This document shows positions 1 to 12,829 of a stretch of 58,996 nt of DNA, in pieces. The notes beneath the pieces were generated by a model. It saw nothing but the letters and a program-made list of their open reading frames with translations. It searched no databases and was not told the DNA's origin. The translations under genes were made by a program, and so were the position numbers. The stretch covers positions 1 to 58,996 of the forward strand of contig NZ_KE007349.1 of NCBI RefSeq assembly GCF_000400715.1, written 5' to 3'. The stretch's first letter is position 1. Every line of letters begins with the position of its first letter. The DNA comes from Acinetobacter genomosp. 15BJ (GTDB lineage Bacteria; Pseudomonadota; Gammaproteobacteria; Pseudomonadales; Moraxellaceae).

Positions 1-1530
<1,530 letters not shown>

Positions 1531-1589
1531 ACGAAAGATTGGTGACCGGTAAGAATCCACAACAAGTTGTTCTTCGAAGATGTATCTGA

Positions 1590-1666
<77 letters not shown>

Positions 1667-1721
1667 AATCTGATTGCAGTAGCTTAGATTGAAAGATATG
1701 TCGTTCATTAAGTGATAAGCT

Positions 1722-1797
1722 GGGGACTTAGCTTAGTTGGTAGAGCGCCTGCTTTGCACGCAGGAGGTCAGGAGTTCGACTCTCCTAGTCTCCACCA
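1722..1797 (+). tRNA. alaT: tRNA-Ala (anticodon TGC)
   Basis: This is a 76-nt cloverleaf with acceptor start GGGGACT, an encoded CCA end at 1795-1797 and anticodon TGC at 1755-1757. It follows tRNA-Ile by 55 nt in the rRNA spacer, the normal Ile-Ala order. The gene symbol is generic. Confidence 0.97.
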
Positions 1798-2198
1798 TAC
1801 ATTACGAAGTAATGTAGAAAACGAAAGTTAAATTCCAAAGATAGCTTATAGAAATTAATAAATAAGAAGATCGAATGATCTTGGTTTATTAACTTCTGTG
1901 ATTTATCACAGTTTACTACTCACCGACGAGGTGGTAGTTAATCATTAACAGATTAGAAAATTGAGTCTGAAATAAATTGTTCAAACTCGATTAATTTGAC
2001 ACTAACGGTAATACGTAAGTATTTCAGTTAGATGAAGAATTAATCTGAGAACTAGCAAAAACACTGAATCAAGCGTTTTGGTATATGAATTAGATTGAAG
2101 CTGTATAGTGATTAAATTCACAGACAACAGATAGTAGCAATTAAGTTTGCAACGATAACACTCACTTGTATGTGTTAACGACTGTTTGGGGTTGTATA
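1798..2198 (+). other. tRNA-Ala to 23S internal transcribed spacer
   Basis: This is about 400 nt of AT-rich non-coding spacer. Its last bases (about 2186-2204, ending TTGTATAGTCAAG) are nearly complementary to the bases at and after the 23S 3' end (CTTGACTATACAAC, 5081-5094). The two would form the long RNase III processing stem enclosing 23S. I see no further tRNA or reading frame here. Confidence 0.75.
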
Positions 2199-5087
<2,889 letters not shown>

Positions 5088-5291
5088 ATACAACACCCAA
5101 GCAGTTGTATATAAAGCTCAATTCGATTCAAAACCAAACAGTCAGAAGTGAAAACAACTGATTGAACTTGATTTAGTGAATAAACTAGTTACAATACAGA
5201 CCAATTATCTAATCCGTTAATAACTCTTTGGACCGTAAGTAAGGCATACGACAATACATCGTGATTAAGACCCGAAAGCACCACAACAGTT

Positions 5292-5406
5292 TGCTGGCGA
5301 CAATAGCAAGAGTGAACCACCTGATCCCTTCCCGAACTCAGAAGTGAAACCTCTTAGCGCTGATGGTAGTGTGGCACTTGCCATGTGAGAGTAAGTCATC
5401 GCCAGC
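5292..5406 (+). rRNA. rrf: 5S ribosomal RNA
   Basis: This 115-nt gene is closed by the terminal helix GCTGGCGA (5293-5300) with TCGCCAGC (5399-5406). It contains the conserved CCCGAACTCAGAAGTGAAAC block. It follows 23S by about 200 nt of AT-rich spacer. No extra tRNA was seen between 23S and 5S. Confidence 0.96.
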
Positions 5407-5418
5407 TTTTAAATACTA

Positions 5419-5453
5419 AACACCCCCAACCTAACGGTTGGGGGTGTTTTTTA
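5419..5453 (+). terminator. rRNA operon terminator
   Basis: A 13-bp stem (AACACCCCCAACC with GGTTGGGGGTGTT) has a 4-nt loop and is followed by a T-run. It is a classic strong intrinsic terminator 12 nt after 5S. Confidence 0.93.
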
Positions 5454-5760
5454 TTGGACGGAAGAAAATTGGTAGAAGAAAATGAAATAGATTCTGCTTT
5501 TAGCATTATTCTAAGTTTTTATTTAATCCTGTTTTAATTTAGATCGATTCTAAAATTTATTCCATTCATTATTTATTTGTTAAAAGTTATAGAAAATATC
5601 TCGATTTAATAAAATAGTTTGATTAAGTTCACTTTAATCCTCCTTACTTGAAGATAAACTTTATTTACACAAAATCTATATTATGGTTACATTAGACATA
5701 TTTTTATAATGAAAAATCTAATTCCATTTTGGGATTTGATCGGGGTTAAAAGGAATGAGT
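5454..5760 (+). promoter_or_regulatory. AT-rich intergenic region upstream of the Ig-like lipoprotein
   Basis: No gene was found here. A perfect -10 hexamer TATAAT lies at 5705-5710 but has no convincing -35 at standard spacing, so the promoter is tentative. The Shine-Dalgarno AAAGGA (5749-5754) decides the start of the next gene. Confidence 0.35.
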
Positions 5761-7749
5761 ATGAATAAAAAACAACTTACTTTAAAGTTGTCTGCAATTG
5801 CTGTCTCTGTGTTATTAGCTAGTTGTGGTGGCGGAGGCGGTGGCTATTACGGTTCAAATGATAATAGTTCCTCTGGCGGCAATGGACAGACTCCTGTAAC
5901 AGCAGTAAATATTACAAATATTACTTTATATGATACGAATAATACCGTAACAAACTCGATTACTGCGGCTGGTGCAACTGCTAAAGTAAAAGTGACGGAT
6001 GCATCAGGGAAGGGGATCAGTGGAGCAATCGTTACTTTCACTGGTGAAGGTGTCTCTTTTGGTACAACAAATGGTGCAGTACTGACGAATGCTGATGGGG
6101 AAGCAAGTATTTCGATAAAGCCGCAAGATTTGAATGCAACAGGTGCATATCAGCTTTCTGCGACAACAAGCTTTAATGGTACAACAGCTGCGACGAAGCC
6201 ATATAATTTTGTTTTACAAGCCGCAAATATTGTTTTAGTTGGGATGGCTGCTGCCGCAACTCAATTAGAATCGGGCGCATCTACGAATATTACCTTGAAG
6301 ACACAAGACTCAAGTACGAAGGCTAATCAGAATAATGTTACTGTAAGCTTTAGTACAACATGTGGAACATTTGAACCAGCAAGTGTTGTTTCGTCAAATC
6401 AAGGGGATGTAACAACCTCTTATAAAGCAATTGGAGCTGATGGGAAACTATGTGAAGGTCAGCAGACTATTCGAGCATCAGGTTCAAATATTCCAGAATC
6501 AAAAGTTGATGTGAATATTGCTGCAATTGAAGCTAATTCTTTAAAATATACAACATCAAGTCCAGTGAGTTTAGGTATTAGAAGTAGTGGTACTGCTGCA
6601 TCAGGCCAAATTGAATTTACTTTATATGCGAATGGAACTCCTGCTGCAAATAAAAATGTAAATATAGAGCTAGTTCGAGCTCCAGAAGATTTAAGCTTTA
6701 TCTCTTTAGGTAATCAAAATCCGAAAACTGTCAAAAGTGACCCAAATGGTAAAGTTGTTGTTACATTATATCCAGGTGATAAACCAGGGCCTGTTGAGAT
6801 CAAAGCAACTCTAGCCTCTAATATTGCTGTTTCAGCATTATCTAAAAATGTTTCTGTTTCAACAGGGCGTACAACTCAAGATGGCTTTAGTCTATCCGTG
6901 AGTAAAAATGCATTGCAAAATAAAGTCGATGGTGATAGCGCAACTATTAATGTCATGTTAAGAGACCGCACGGGCAATCCTGTACCTAATGGAACTGTGG
7001 TGAGTTTTATTAGCGAAGGTGGAGTCGTTACTCCGAATTGTTCGACAAACAATGGTCGTTGTTCGGTCACTTTATCGGTTCAAGACCCACGTCCTTTAGA
7101 CAACCGTGTTACCGTTTTAGCTTATGTTGAAGGGGATAAGAGTTTTACTGATTTAGATGGCGATAACCTTTATACTAAAGGGGTTGATAAGCTTCTTAGC
7201 AATATTGGTAGCTTCTTCCGTGATGATAATGAAAATAATCAATATGATAATAACTATGGTATTGGAGAGTTTCTTTACAACCGAAAAATTGTAGGTAACA
7301 AGGCTGCATGTGCATCCTCCACGATCAGTCAGCCAAATATTGCTGATACTTGTGACGATAATTTAGATTCTATTTTACGCCAGCAATTAGTATTTGCATT
7401 TTCAGAGAATACGGCAACATTTACAAATATTGATGCGAGTAATGGCTTATTATCTTTTGGCTTATATGGGAATAGTATGCAAGGTGTTCCTATGCCAACA
7501 GGTTCTACTGTAAGCGTTACGCCTGAAGATAATACTAAAGATAATAATTTATCTTGCACCGCTGAATTAGTGCAAGGTAGCTCACCTGTGGCTAATGTAT
7601 TTAATCTTCTGACACCAACGACTTTTAAAAATAGTACACAAGCCTTTTATGGTTATCGTTTAAAAGAGTGTGCTGTAGGTGATACCTTCAAAGTATCTGT
7701 GGCTGCTCCAGATGGTAAGGTTTCAACTATTTTTGTCGCTTATAAGTAG
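5761..7749 (+). CDS. Lipoprotein with tandem bacterial Ig-like (Big_1/invasin-type) domains
   Basis: The N-terminus MNKKQLTLKLSAIAVSVLLASC is a lipoprotein signal peptide with lipobox L-A-S-C, followed by a flexible glycine stretch. The lipidated Cys is residue 22 from this start. I read about four Ig-like beta-sandwich repeats (roughly residues 45-150, 150-255, 260-370 and 370-490), with the 'G-x-P-V-x-G-x-x-V-x-F' type pattern of Big_1 domains. A cysteine-containing C-terminal region of about 170 residues follows. ATG 5761 is preferred over the in-frame ATG at 5755 because AAAGGA (5749-5754) gives good spacing only to 5761. Such proteins are usually surface or periplasmic and adhesin-like, but the exact role is unknown. 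The gene is monocistronic, bounded by terminators on both sides. Confidence 0.88.
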   Translation: MNKKQLTLKLSAIAVSVLLASCGGGGGGYYGSNDNSSSGGNGQTPVTAVNITNITLYDTNNTVTNSITAAGATAKVKVTDASGKGISGAIVTFTGEGVSFGTTNGAVLTNADGEASISIKPQDLNATGAYQLSATTSFNGTTAATKPYNFVLQAANIVLVGMAAAATQLESGASTNITLKTQDSSTKANQNNVTVSFSTTCGTFEPASVVSSNQGDVTTSYKAIGADGKLCEGQQTIRASGSNIPESKVDVNIAAIEANSLKYTTSSPVSLGIRSSGTAASGQIEFTLYANGTPAANKNVNIELVRAPEDLSFISLGNQNPKTVKSDPNGKVVVTLYPGDKPGPVEIKATLASNIAVSALSKNVSVSTGRTTQDGFSLSVSKNALQNKVDGDSATINVMLRDRTGNPVPNGTVVSFISEGGVVTPNCSTNNGRCSVTLSVQDPRPLDNRVTVLAYVEGDKSFTDLDGDNLYTKGVDKLLSNIGSFFRDDNENNQYDNNYGIGEFLYNRKIVGNKAACASSTISQPNIADTCDDNLDSILRQQLVFAFSENTATFTNIDASNGLLSFGLYGNSMQGVPMPTGSTVSVTPEDNTKDNNLSCTAELVQGSSPVANVFNLLTPTTFKNSTQAFYGYRLKECAVGDTFKVSVAAPDGKVSTIFVAYK

Positions 7750-7762
7750 AAAAGTAATTTTG

Positions 7763-7793
7763 AAAAAAACAGCACTTCGGTGCTGTTTTTTTT
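7763..7793 (+). terminator. Intrinsic terminator after the Ig-like lipoprotein gene
   Basis: The stem ACAGCAC/GTGCTGT closes on a TTCG tetraloop, with an A-run before and a T-run of eight after. It lies 13 nt past the stop codon. Confidence 0.92.
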
Positions 7794-7980
7794 ATAAACT
7801 TGTACCTACACTCACTGTCGCTGTCGGACGAACTTGGAAAGAACTACAAGCTGAGATAGAGAGAATACAGAAAAGGATAATGGCGAGTTTTGACATGGTT
7901 CTTGATCTATTGAAAAAGAACCATCATCTTATAAATACAAAGCTTTAACTATTTGGATCAGGTAATGAAATGTAATGAAT

Positions 7981-8316
7981 TTAATCGTCCAGTAAATCCA
8001 TTTGTTTAGCAATCTGATATAAATTATTCGAACGGTTACCAGTACGGCAGAACATTAAAATTGGTTTTGGCAGTTCATTATAATGATTGGCGAATGTACG
8101 GACATCGAGTTCAGTGATTTGACCTGCTACGACAGGTTGATAGACATAGTCTAAACCCGCAGTACGCGCTGATTCTTCGATCTGTGCACTGGTTGGCTGC
8201 TCAGAACCGCCTTCCATATCTGGACGGTTATTAATAATCGATTTAAAGCCTTTCTCAACCACTTGCTCAACATGCTCAGGGCCAATTTGACCTGCAAAAC
8301 CAACATTCTCTGTCAT
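7981..8316 (-). CDS. DUF442 / TIGR01244-type protein-tyrosine-phosphatase-like protein
   Basis: This 111-aa protein matches the small phosphatase-like fold found fused to, or beside, Blh-type beta-lactamase-like hydrolases in sulfide metabolism (DUF442). The P-loop is F-C-R-T-G-N-R-S near residue 90, a CX5R-type active site. The sequence before it (GFKSIINNRPD near residue 24) is the family's typical N-terminal strand and loop. A GGAG Shine-Dalgarno lies about 8 nt before the ATG. It stands alone between convergent and divergent neighbours, with no Blh hydrolase alongside. The substrate is not known. Family assignment is firm, function is inferred. Confidence 0.85.
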   Translation of the reverse strand: MTENVGFAGQIGPEHVEQVVEKGFKSIINNRPDMEGGSEQPTSAQIEESARTAGLDYVYQPVVAGQITELDVRTFANHYNELPKPILMFCRTGNRSNNLYQIAKQMDLLDD

Positions 8317-8438
8317 CTTGTCACTCCAAAAACAAACAAAACATTTTATGCTCTATCATAGCATTAAGCTCGATCTTGGGTTTAAATGTCTATAGTAAAT
8401 AAGTGATGATAATTAAAAGATAAGGCAATGGAGCGCGC

Positions 8439-9335
8439 ATGCATACCTATACCGTTGAGCCGTTGTATGTTGCAAGTGGTGATGAAACCATCGCTGCGGA
8501 TTTCTATCTACCTAAAGCCAATACCAAAGCTGCGGTGATTATCATGGCGCATGGTTTTGCGGGTTTGCGTCAATTTAAACTGGTTCAATATGCGCAGCGT
8601 TTTGCTCAAGCAGGTTATGCGGTGATTTTATTCGATTATCGTAATTGGGGTGGCAGTACAGGGAAGCCACGAGAATTGGTTTCACTCAGCGCCCAACTTG
8701 ATGACTGGAAGACCATTGTTCAATATGCTTCAAATTGCAAGCTGATTGATAGTCGACGGATTATCTTATGGGGAACTTCGCTCAGTGGTGGATATGCCTT
8801 AAGTCTGGCAACAGACCTGAAAAACATTCAGGCGGTCATGGTACAAGTCCCCTATGTTGATGGGGCTGAGACGGCTAAGCTTTACCCTTTGCAACGTTAT
8901 CCCGAAGCATTAAAGCGCTCCAGTCAGGATTATATGGGATCTAAGATGGGGTTGGTGCCTAAAACCTTACCTGTCGTCGATCAATATCGATTGTGTTTCC
9001 TACCGACTTCAGATAGTTATTATGGCTATCATTCAATTGTAAATCCTGACTATTATTGGAGCGGAGAAGTCCCTGCAAGGGTGTTCTTTAATTTAATGCG
9101 TTATCGTCCGATTCAGTTTGTTCGTAAAATTAATATTCCTGTTTTATTTATTGCAGCAAAGCATGACACGTTGATTCCAATTGAATCGAGTCGGGAAGCT
9201 GCGACCAATATTGCGCCATTTGTGAGCTATCATGAGTGGGAAATGAAACATTTTGATGTTTATCATGGTTCTTGGTTTGAAAAAGCAGTTACAACCCAAT
9301 TAGAATTTTTACATCAACATATTGGAGTGATGTAG
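8439..9335 (+). CDS. Alpha/beta hydrolase
   Basis: This 298-aa protein has an alpha/beta-hydrolase core. It shows the oxyanion-hole motif M-A-H-G-F (about 36-40), the nucleophile elbow W-G-T-S-L-S-G-G with Ser114, an acid-region motif H-D-T-L-I-P near residue 243 and a candidate catalytic His in K-H-F-D-V-Y. The elbow reads GxSxS rather than GxSxG, a variant I associate with dipeptidyl-peptidase/cocE-like hydrolases. No signal peptide is seen, so it is cytoplasmic. A GGAG-like site precedes the ATG. The stop abuts the trxC start, suggesting a hydrolase-trxC-yciA operon. The substrate is unknown. Confidence 0.85.
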   Translation: MHTYTVEPLYVASGDETIAADFYLPKANTKAAVIIMAHGFAGLRQFKLVQYAQRFAQAGYAVILFDYRNWGGSTGKPRELVSLSAQLDDWKTIVQYASNCKLIDSRRIILWGTSLSGGYALSLATDLKNIQAVMVQVPYVDGAETAKLYPLQRYPEALKRSSQDYMGSKMGLVPKTLPVVDQYRLCFLPTSDSYYGYHSIVNPDYYWSGEVPARVFFNLMRYRPIQFVRKINIPVLFIAAKHDTLIPIESSREAATNIAPFVSYHEWEMKHFDVYHGSWFEKAVTTQLEFLHQHIGVM

Positions 9336-9773
9336 ATGATTATTGTCTGTGCATCATGTGGTGCAAAAAATCGTGTACCCGAAGAAAAGTTAGCGGTTCA
9401 TCCAAACTGTGGGCAATGCCATAAAGCTTTATTGCCTTTAGAGCCGATTGAACTCAATGAACAAAATTTCAGTAACTTCATCAGTAATTCAGATCTGCCT
9501 GTATTGATTGACTTGTGGGCAGAGTGGTGTGGTCCCTGCAAGATGATGGCACCTCACTTTGCTCAGGTTGCCAAGCAAAATCCCTATGTGATTTTTGCCA
9601 AAATTGATACCGAAGCTAATCCACGTTTAAGCGCTGCCTTTAATGTGCGTAGTATTCCGACCTTAGTCTTAATGAATAAAACCACTGAATTGGCGAGAAT
9701 TAGTGGAGCCTTACGCGCACCTGAATTACAGCAATGGTTAGATCAGCAATTACAGCAACATCAAGGACATTAA
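9336..9773 (+). CDS. trxC: Thioredoxin 2 (zinc-binding thioredoxin)
   Basis: This 145-aa thiol-disulfide oxidoreductase has an N-terminal zinc ribbon (Cys5, Cys8, Cys25, Cys28) and a thioredoxin domain with active site W-C-G-P-C-K (Cys65, Cys68). The extra zinc module separates TrxC from TrxA. It reduces disulfides in cytoplasmic proteins and is typically linked to oxidative stress. Its ATG directly follows the TAG of the upstream hydrolase, and yciA starts 2 nt after its stop, so the three genes are probably co-transcribed and translationally coupled. Confidence 0.95.
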   Translation: MIIVCASCGAKNRVPEEKLAVHPNCGQCHKALLPLEPIELNEQNFSNFISNSDLPVLIDLWAEWCGPCKMMAPHFAQVAKQNPYVIFAKIDTEANPRLSAAFNVRSIPTLVLMNKTTELARISGALRAPELQQWLDQQLQQHQGH

Positions 9774-9774
9774 C

Positions 9775-10191
9775 ATGAGTGAACGCCCAAATCATCCTGA
9801 AGGGATTTTATCTCTACAAAATATTGCCATGCCTGCTGATACCAATTGGAGTGGTGATGTTTTTGGAGGTTGGATTGTTTCTCAGATGGATTTAGCTGGA
9901 GCGATTCATGTTGAACGTTTTAGTAAAGGTCGTTGTGCAACCATTGCGATTAATCAGATGACCTTCCTTGTACCTGTCAAAGTGGGCAATGTGATTAGTT
10001 GCTATACCAAAATTCTGAAAGTTGGCGGCAGCTCAGTGCAGGTTCAAATCGAGGTGTGGAATAGTCATGATGACTCCCGTGAACCAGTGCGTATTACCGA
10101 GGGTGTATTTACCTTTGTCGCGGTGGATGTAAATGGTAAGAAACGTTTGATCTCAGAAGAGATTAAACAGGCATTTGCAGCAACACTATAA
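9775..10191 (+). CDS. yciA: Acyl-CoA thioesterase, YciA family
   Basis: This 138-aa single-hotdog protein is close to E. coli YciA. It shares A-M-P-A-D-T-N, G-D-V-F-G-G-W (the catalytic-Asp region), the M-T-F-L-x-P-V stretch and the C-terminal V-A-V-D-x-x-G-K. It hydrolyses acyl-CoA to free acid and CoA in the cytoplasm, probably as a hexamer. It starts 2 nt after trxC and looks like the end of that operon. Confidence 0.93.
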   Translation: MSERPNHPEGILSLQNIAMPADTNWSGDVFGGWIVSQMDLAGAIHVERFSKGRCATIAINQMTFLVPVKVGNVISCYTKILKVGGSSVQVQIEVWNSHDDSREPVRITEGVFTFVAVDVNGKKRLISEEIKQAFAATL

Positions 10192-10239
10192 GCTTCAACA
10201 AGTGAGTAGCTTGGCAATACTTTTCATTGGAATATAAGC

Positions 10240-10719
10240 ATGGCAGAAGAATTAGTTTTACAGCAAGGTCATAAAGCTGAGCAATATCAAAGTATCATTC
10301 CACAGATTCAAGCGATTGTTGAAGATGAGTCAGATGTGATTGCCAATCTCGCTAATATCTGCGCAGCGTTAAAACAGCAATTTGGCTGGTTTTGGATTGG
10401 TTTTTATCTAGTTAAGGACAATGAATTGGTTTTAGGCCCATTTCAAGGCCCAATCGCCTGTACTCGTATTGCCAAAGGTCGTGGCGTGTGTGGAACGGCT
10501 TGGCAACAGCAGCAAGTGATCGTCGTACCTGATGTGGAACAGTTCCCAGGACATATTGCCTGTAGCTCTGCTTCAAAATCGGAGATCGTTCTGCCGATTA
10601 TGAAGGGTGGGGAGTGTGTTGGTGTCTTGGACATTGATAGTGATGAACTGAATCAATTTGATCAGATTGATGCGGAATATTTGCAGCAGTTGATACTAAT
10701 GATTGAAAGATTGATCTAA
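10240..10719 (+). CDS. msrC: Free methionine-(R)-sulfoxide reductase (GAF domain)
   Basis: This 159-aa single-GAF protein reduces free Met-R-sulfoxide to methionine. The three conserved cysteines are Cys74, Cys84 and Cys108, offset by exactly ten from Cys84, Cys94 and Cys118 of the E. coli enzyme. It also shows G-R-G-V-C-G-T-A and a G-V-L-D-I-D-S core. It follows yciA by 48 nt, so it may be the last gene of the hydrolase-trxC-yciA transcript, which would group two redox-repair functions. It is followed at once by an intrinsic terminator. Confidence 0.94.
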   Translation: MAEELVLQQGHKAEQYQSIIPQIQAIVEDESDVIANLANICAALKQQFGWFWIGFYLVKDNELVLGPFQGPIACTRIAKGRGVCGTAWQQQQVIVVPDVEQFPGHIACSSASKSEIVLPIMKGGECVGVLDIDSDELNQFDQIDAEYLQQLILMIERLI

Positions 10720-10732
10720 GTATTTTAAGTAT

Positions 10733-10763
10733 AAAGCCCAAATCAGTTTGGGCTTTATTTTTT
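10733..10763 (+). terminator. Intrinsic terminator after msrC
   Basis: The 10-bp stem AAAGCCCAAA/TTTGGGCTTT is followed by TATTTTTTG. It lies between convergent genes and could also weakly serve the minus-strand gene. Confidence 0.88.
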
Positions 10764-10771
10764 GTGCGCTG

Positions 10772-11266
10772 TTAGAACATGGTGTTGGAATTCTGACTCT
10801 TTTCAGGAATATTTTGTATGACATCCCAATGCTCTACAATTTTTCCATTTTCCACACGGAATATATCAATAATGGCTCGACCTCGATCGCTATCATTCTC
10901 CGTAGAATGCACATGCAGGACGACTAAATCCCCTTCAGCAATTGTTTTCTTGATGACATTCTTTGCCTGAGGATTATTACTAAATTTTTGAGTAAAGAAG
11001 TTTACAAAAGGTGCCTTACCATCAGGTACATTCGGATTATGTTGAATATATTGATCCCCAATATAACGATCGGCATATTGTTTCACTTGGTGTTTCAAGA
11101 AAACACCTTCATAAAAATCAGTGACAATTTTCTTGTTTTGTTCAGCTAAAGAATTGATCTGTTTTGAGAGCATTGGAGCTGAAGAATCAGCGGCGAGCAC
11201 TTGACTAGAATATGTTGCTAGATTGAGTACTATAAAAAAATGAGAAAGGAGGAGTATTTTTTTCAT
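10772..11266 (-). CDS. Exported SnoaL-like / NTF2-fold protein
   Basis: From ATG 11266 the product is 164 aa. It has a cleavable signal peptide (M-K-K-I start, hydrophobic core, V-L-A-A near residue 26), then a SnoaL-like cone-barrel domain with Q-Y-I-Q-H-N-P and D-I-F-R-V-x-N-G-K-I-V-E-H-W-D, the family's hallmark C-terminal strand. Members are predicted ester cyclases or bind small ligands, and the function here is unknown. A longer reading to GTG 11320 exists but would bury the signal peptide. No good Shine-Dalgarno is seen before 11266. The predicted location is the periplasm. Confidence 0.82.
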   Translation of the reverse strand: MKKILLLSHFFIVLNLATYSSQVLAADSSAPMLSKQINSLAEQNKKIVTDFYEGVFLKHQVKQYADRYIGDQYIQHNPNVPDGKAPFVNFFTQKFSNNPQAKNVIKKTIAEGDLVVLHVHSTENDSDRGRAIIDIFRVENGKIVEHWDVIQNIPEKSQNSNTMF

Positions 11267-11341
11267 TTTATCATCAGAACACAAAGAGTGATGTTTGCAT
11301 CCTGATGATAATACTGTCACTAGAATAGCCTAGATCGGTTA

Positions 11342-11836
11342 TTATTTTTTACGTTTTGGTAACCAAGCCCAAAGCATTTGGCATTGGATTGGTTCATTGC
11401 CTGAATCATCAATCACTGTCACTGGCACCAATAACTCGCCTTTATCATTATCCGCAATAAACTTTTGTTGATCTGCTGATAATGCTGCAGTTGCTGTTAA
11501 ACCGCCTTGAGCAACTTTTAAATAGTCAACATGTAATGATTTGATCAACAAAATCCGATCATCTGGTACATGTAAACCTGTTAAAAAGCCTGTTGCTGTT
11601 TCAGACAATAAAGCCATCGCTGCTGCATGAACGCCTTTAATATGATTTTGCATATTACGTTGGTTTTCAATGCGAACAGTGACGTGGTCTTTATCCACTT
11701 CTAAATAGCGAATATTTGCTGTTCCAACCATTGGAACCACACGTCCAAAGGCTTTACTCCATAAGGTACTGCGAATGCCCTTTGGAAATTTAGACGTGGT
11801 TTTAACCAGCTTATAAAGACGGTTATCTTTTGCCAT
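11342..11836 (-). CDS. DUF4442 hotdog-fold thioesterase-like protein
   Basis: This 164-aa protein resembles PaaI/DUF4442 hotdog proteins. It has a central helix V-H-A-A-A-M-A-L-L-S-E-T-A-T-G (about residues 69-83) and a following L-H-V-D-Y-L-K-V-A-Q-G strand. No transmembrane segment or signal is visible. It lies 14 nt downstream of the yajQ stop, so the two are probably co-transcribed. The acyl substrate is unknown, and catalytic activity is inferred from the fold only. Confidence 0.8.
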   Translation of the reverse strand: MAKDNRLYKLVKTTSKFPKGIRSTLWSKAFGRVVPMVGTANIRYLEVDKDHVTVRIENQRNMQNHIKGVHAAAMALLSETATGFLTGLHVPDDRILLIKSLHVDYLKVAQGGLTATAALSADQQKFIADNDKGELLVPVTVIDDSGNEPIQCQMLWAWLPKRKK

Positions 11837-11850
11837 AGTGAACCTATTGC

Positions 11851-12339
11851 TTAATCTTTGAAATTATTAAATTGCAGTGGCAGACCAAATTGTTGTTCAC
11901 GTAAAAAGTTCATCACTTGTTGCAAAGTATCGCGCTTTTTATCCGTGACACGGATTTTGTCTCCTTGGATAGAAGATTGCGCTTTGATGCCACTTTCTTT
12001 AATGGCTTTATTAATTTTTTTTGCGGTATCTGAGTCAAGTCCATCTTTCAGCTTGATCACTTGCACGACATTTTTACCAGAAGCAGTGGCTTTTTGCGGA
12101 TCTAAAGCTTGTACATCAATTTTACGTTTGTAGAAGTGATTTTCAAGCATGGTATAAACTTGCTCACATTGGAAATCGCTTTCAGTTGAGATTTTGATCT
12201 CTTTATTTTTCTCATTTAACTCAATTGAAACGTCTTGTCCTCGAAAGTCAAAACGTGTTGCGATCTCTTTTTCTGTATTTTGTACAGCGTGATTAACTTC
12301 AAATAACTCTAATTCAGAAACAATATCAAAAGAAGGCAT
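11851..12339 (-). CDS. yajQ: YajQ family nucleotide-binding protein
   Basis: From ATG 12339 the product is 162 aa, essentially the E. coli YajQ length. It starts M-P-S-F-D-I-V-S-E and contains T-R-F-D-F-R-G and R-V-T-D-K-K-R-D, with two ferredoxin-like halves. YajQ proteins bind nucleotides; some bind cyclic di-GMP and act with a LysR partner. The frame stays open to 12402, but 12339 is chosen for family length and for an AAAGGT site about 7 nt upstream. It is divergent from the rhodanese gene. Confidence 0.93.
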   Translation of the reverse strand: MPSFDIVSELELFEVNHAVQNTEKEIATRFDFRGQDVSIELNEKNKEIKISTESDFQCEQVYTMLENHFYKRKIDVQALDPQKATASGKNVVQVIKLKDGLDSDTAKKINKAIKESGIKAQSSIQGDKIRVTDKKRDTLQQVMNFLREQQFGLPLQFNNFKD

Positions 12340-12429
12340 GGTTAGACCTTTACAAAGGGAAAGAATATTTGAGATGCTAAGGGGGTTTTCTTCATTTGCC
12401 AAGTGTTGTTTACATCAAAGGAGTGCACA

Positions 12430-12744
12430 ATGATCCGTAAACAAGAAATTACAACATTTGAGTTCCCAGAAGGCGCTGTCATCTGGGATGTCCGAGATAC
12501 CAAAGCGTATACAGAGGCTCATGTTAAAGGGGCGGTGAATCGTCCAATTACTGATATCACTGCGGATAGTTTGACTCAAGTTGCAGCGGATCAGCCGATT
12601 TATATTTTATGTGGTGGCGGAAGTAAAGCACCGCGTGCAGCAGAGCTGTTAGACGGTATGGATGGTTCTCGTGAATATGTTGTGTTAATGGGTGGCACAC
12701 GCGCAGCGCGTGATGCAGGCTTGCCTTTAGAACAAGGCGCTTAA
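12430..12744 (+). CDS. Single-domain rhodanese-like protein
   Basis: This 104-aa rhodanese fold shows the V-I-W-D-V-R-D-T strand, A-H-V-K-G-A-V-N-R-P and the active-site loop C-G-G-G-S-K-A. Its Cys would carry the persulfide. The start is set by AAGGAG at 12418-12423, about 7 nt before ATG 12430; the frame upstream (from 12403) is not needed. Single-domain rhodaneses donate or carry sulfane sulfur, and the partner here is unknown. Confidence 0.85.
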   Translation: MIRKQEITTFEFPEGAVIWDVRDTKAYTEAHVKGAVNRPITDITADSLTQVAADQPIYILCGGGSKAPRAAELLDGMDGSREYVVLMGGTRAARDAGLPLEQGA

Positions 12745-12757
12745 AGCACTCAAAAGA

Positions 12758-12787
12758 TTGGCCAAAATACAGCTGTATTTTGGCCAA
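12758..12787. terminator. Bidirectional terminator between rhodanese gene and mnmC
   Basis: A 13-bp perfect stem (TTGGCCAAAATAC with GTATTTTGGCCAA) and 4-nt loop sits between converging genes. The T-rich tracts on either side are short, so its strength is uncertain. Confidence 0.75.
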
Positions 12788-12829
12788 TTCAAAATTTTAG
12801 ATTTCAGTTATTTTAAAATTAAAAAATAT

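Noticed and set aside
7679..7948. 89-codon plus-strand ORF from inside the Ig-like lipoprotein gene
   Set aside because: It starts within the lipoprotein gene in another frame and runs through its terminator. Only the part after 7834 is mentioned, as a possible fragment.
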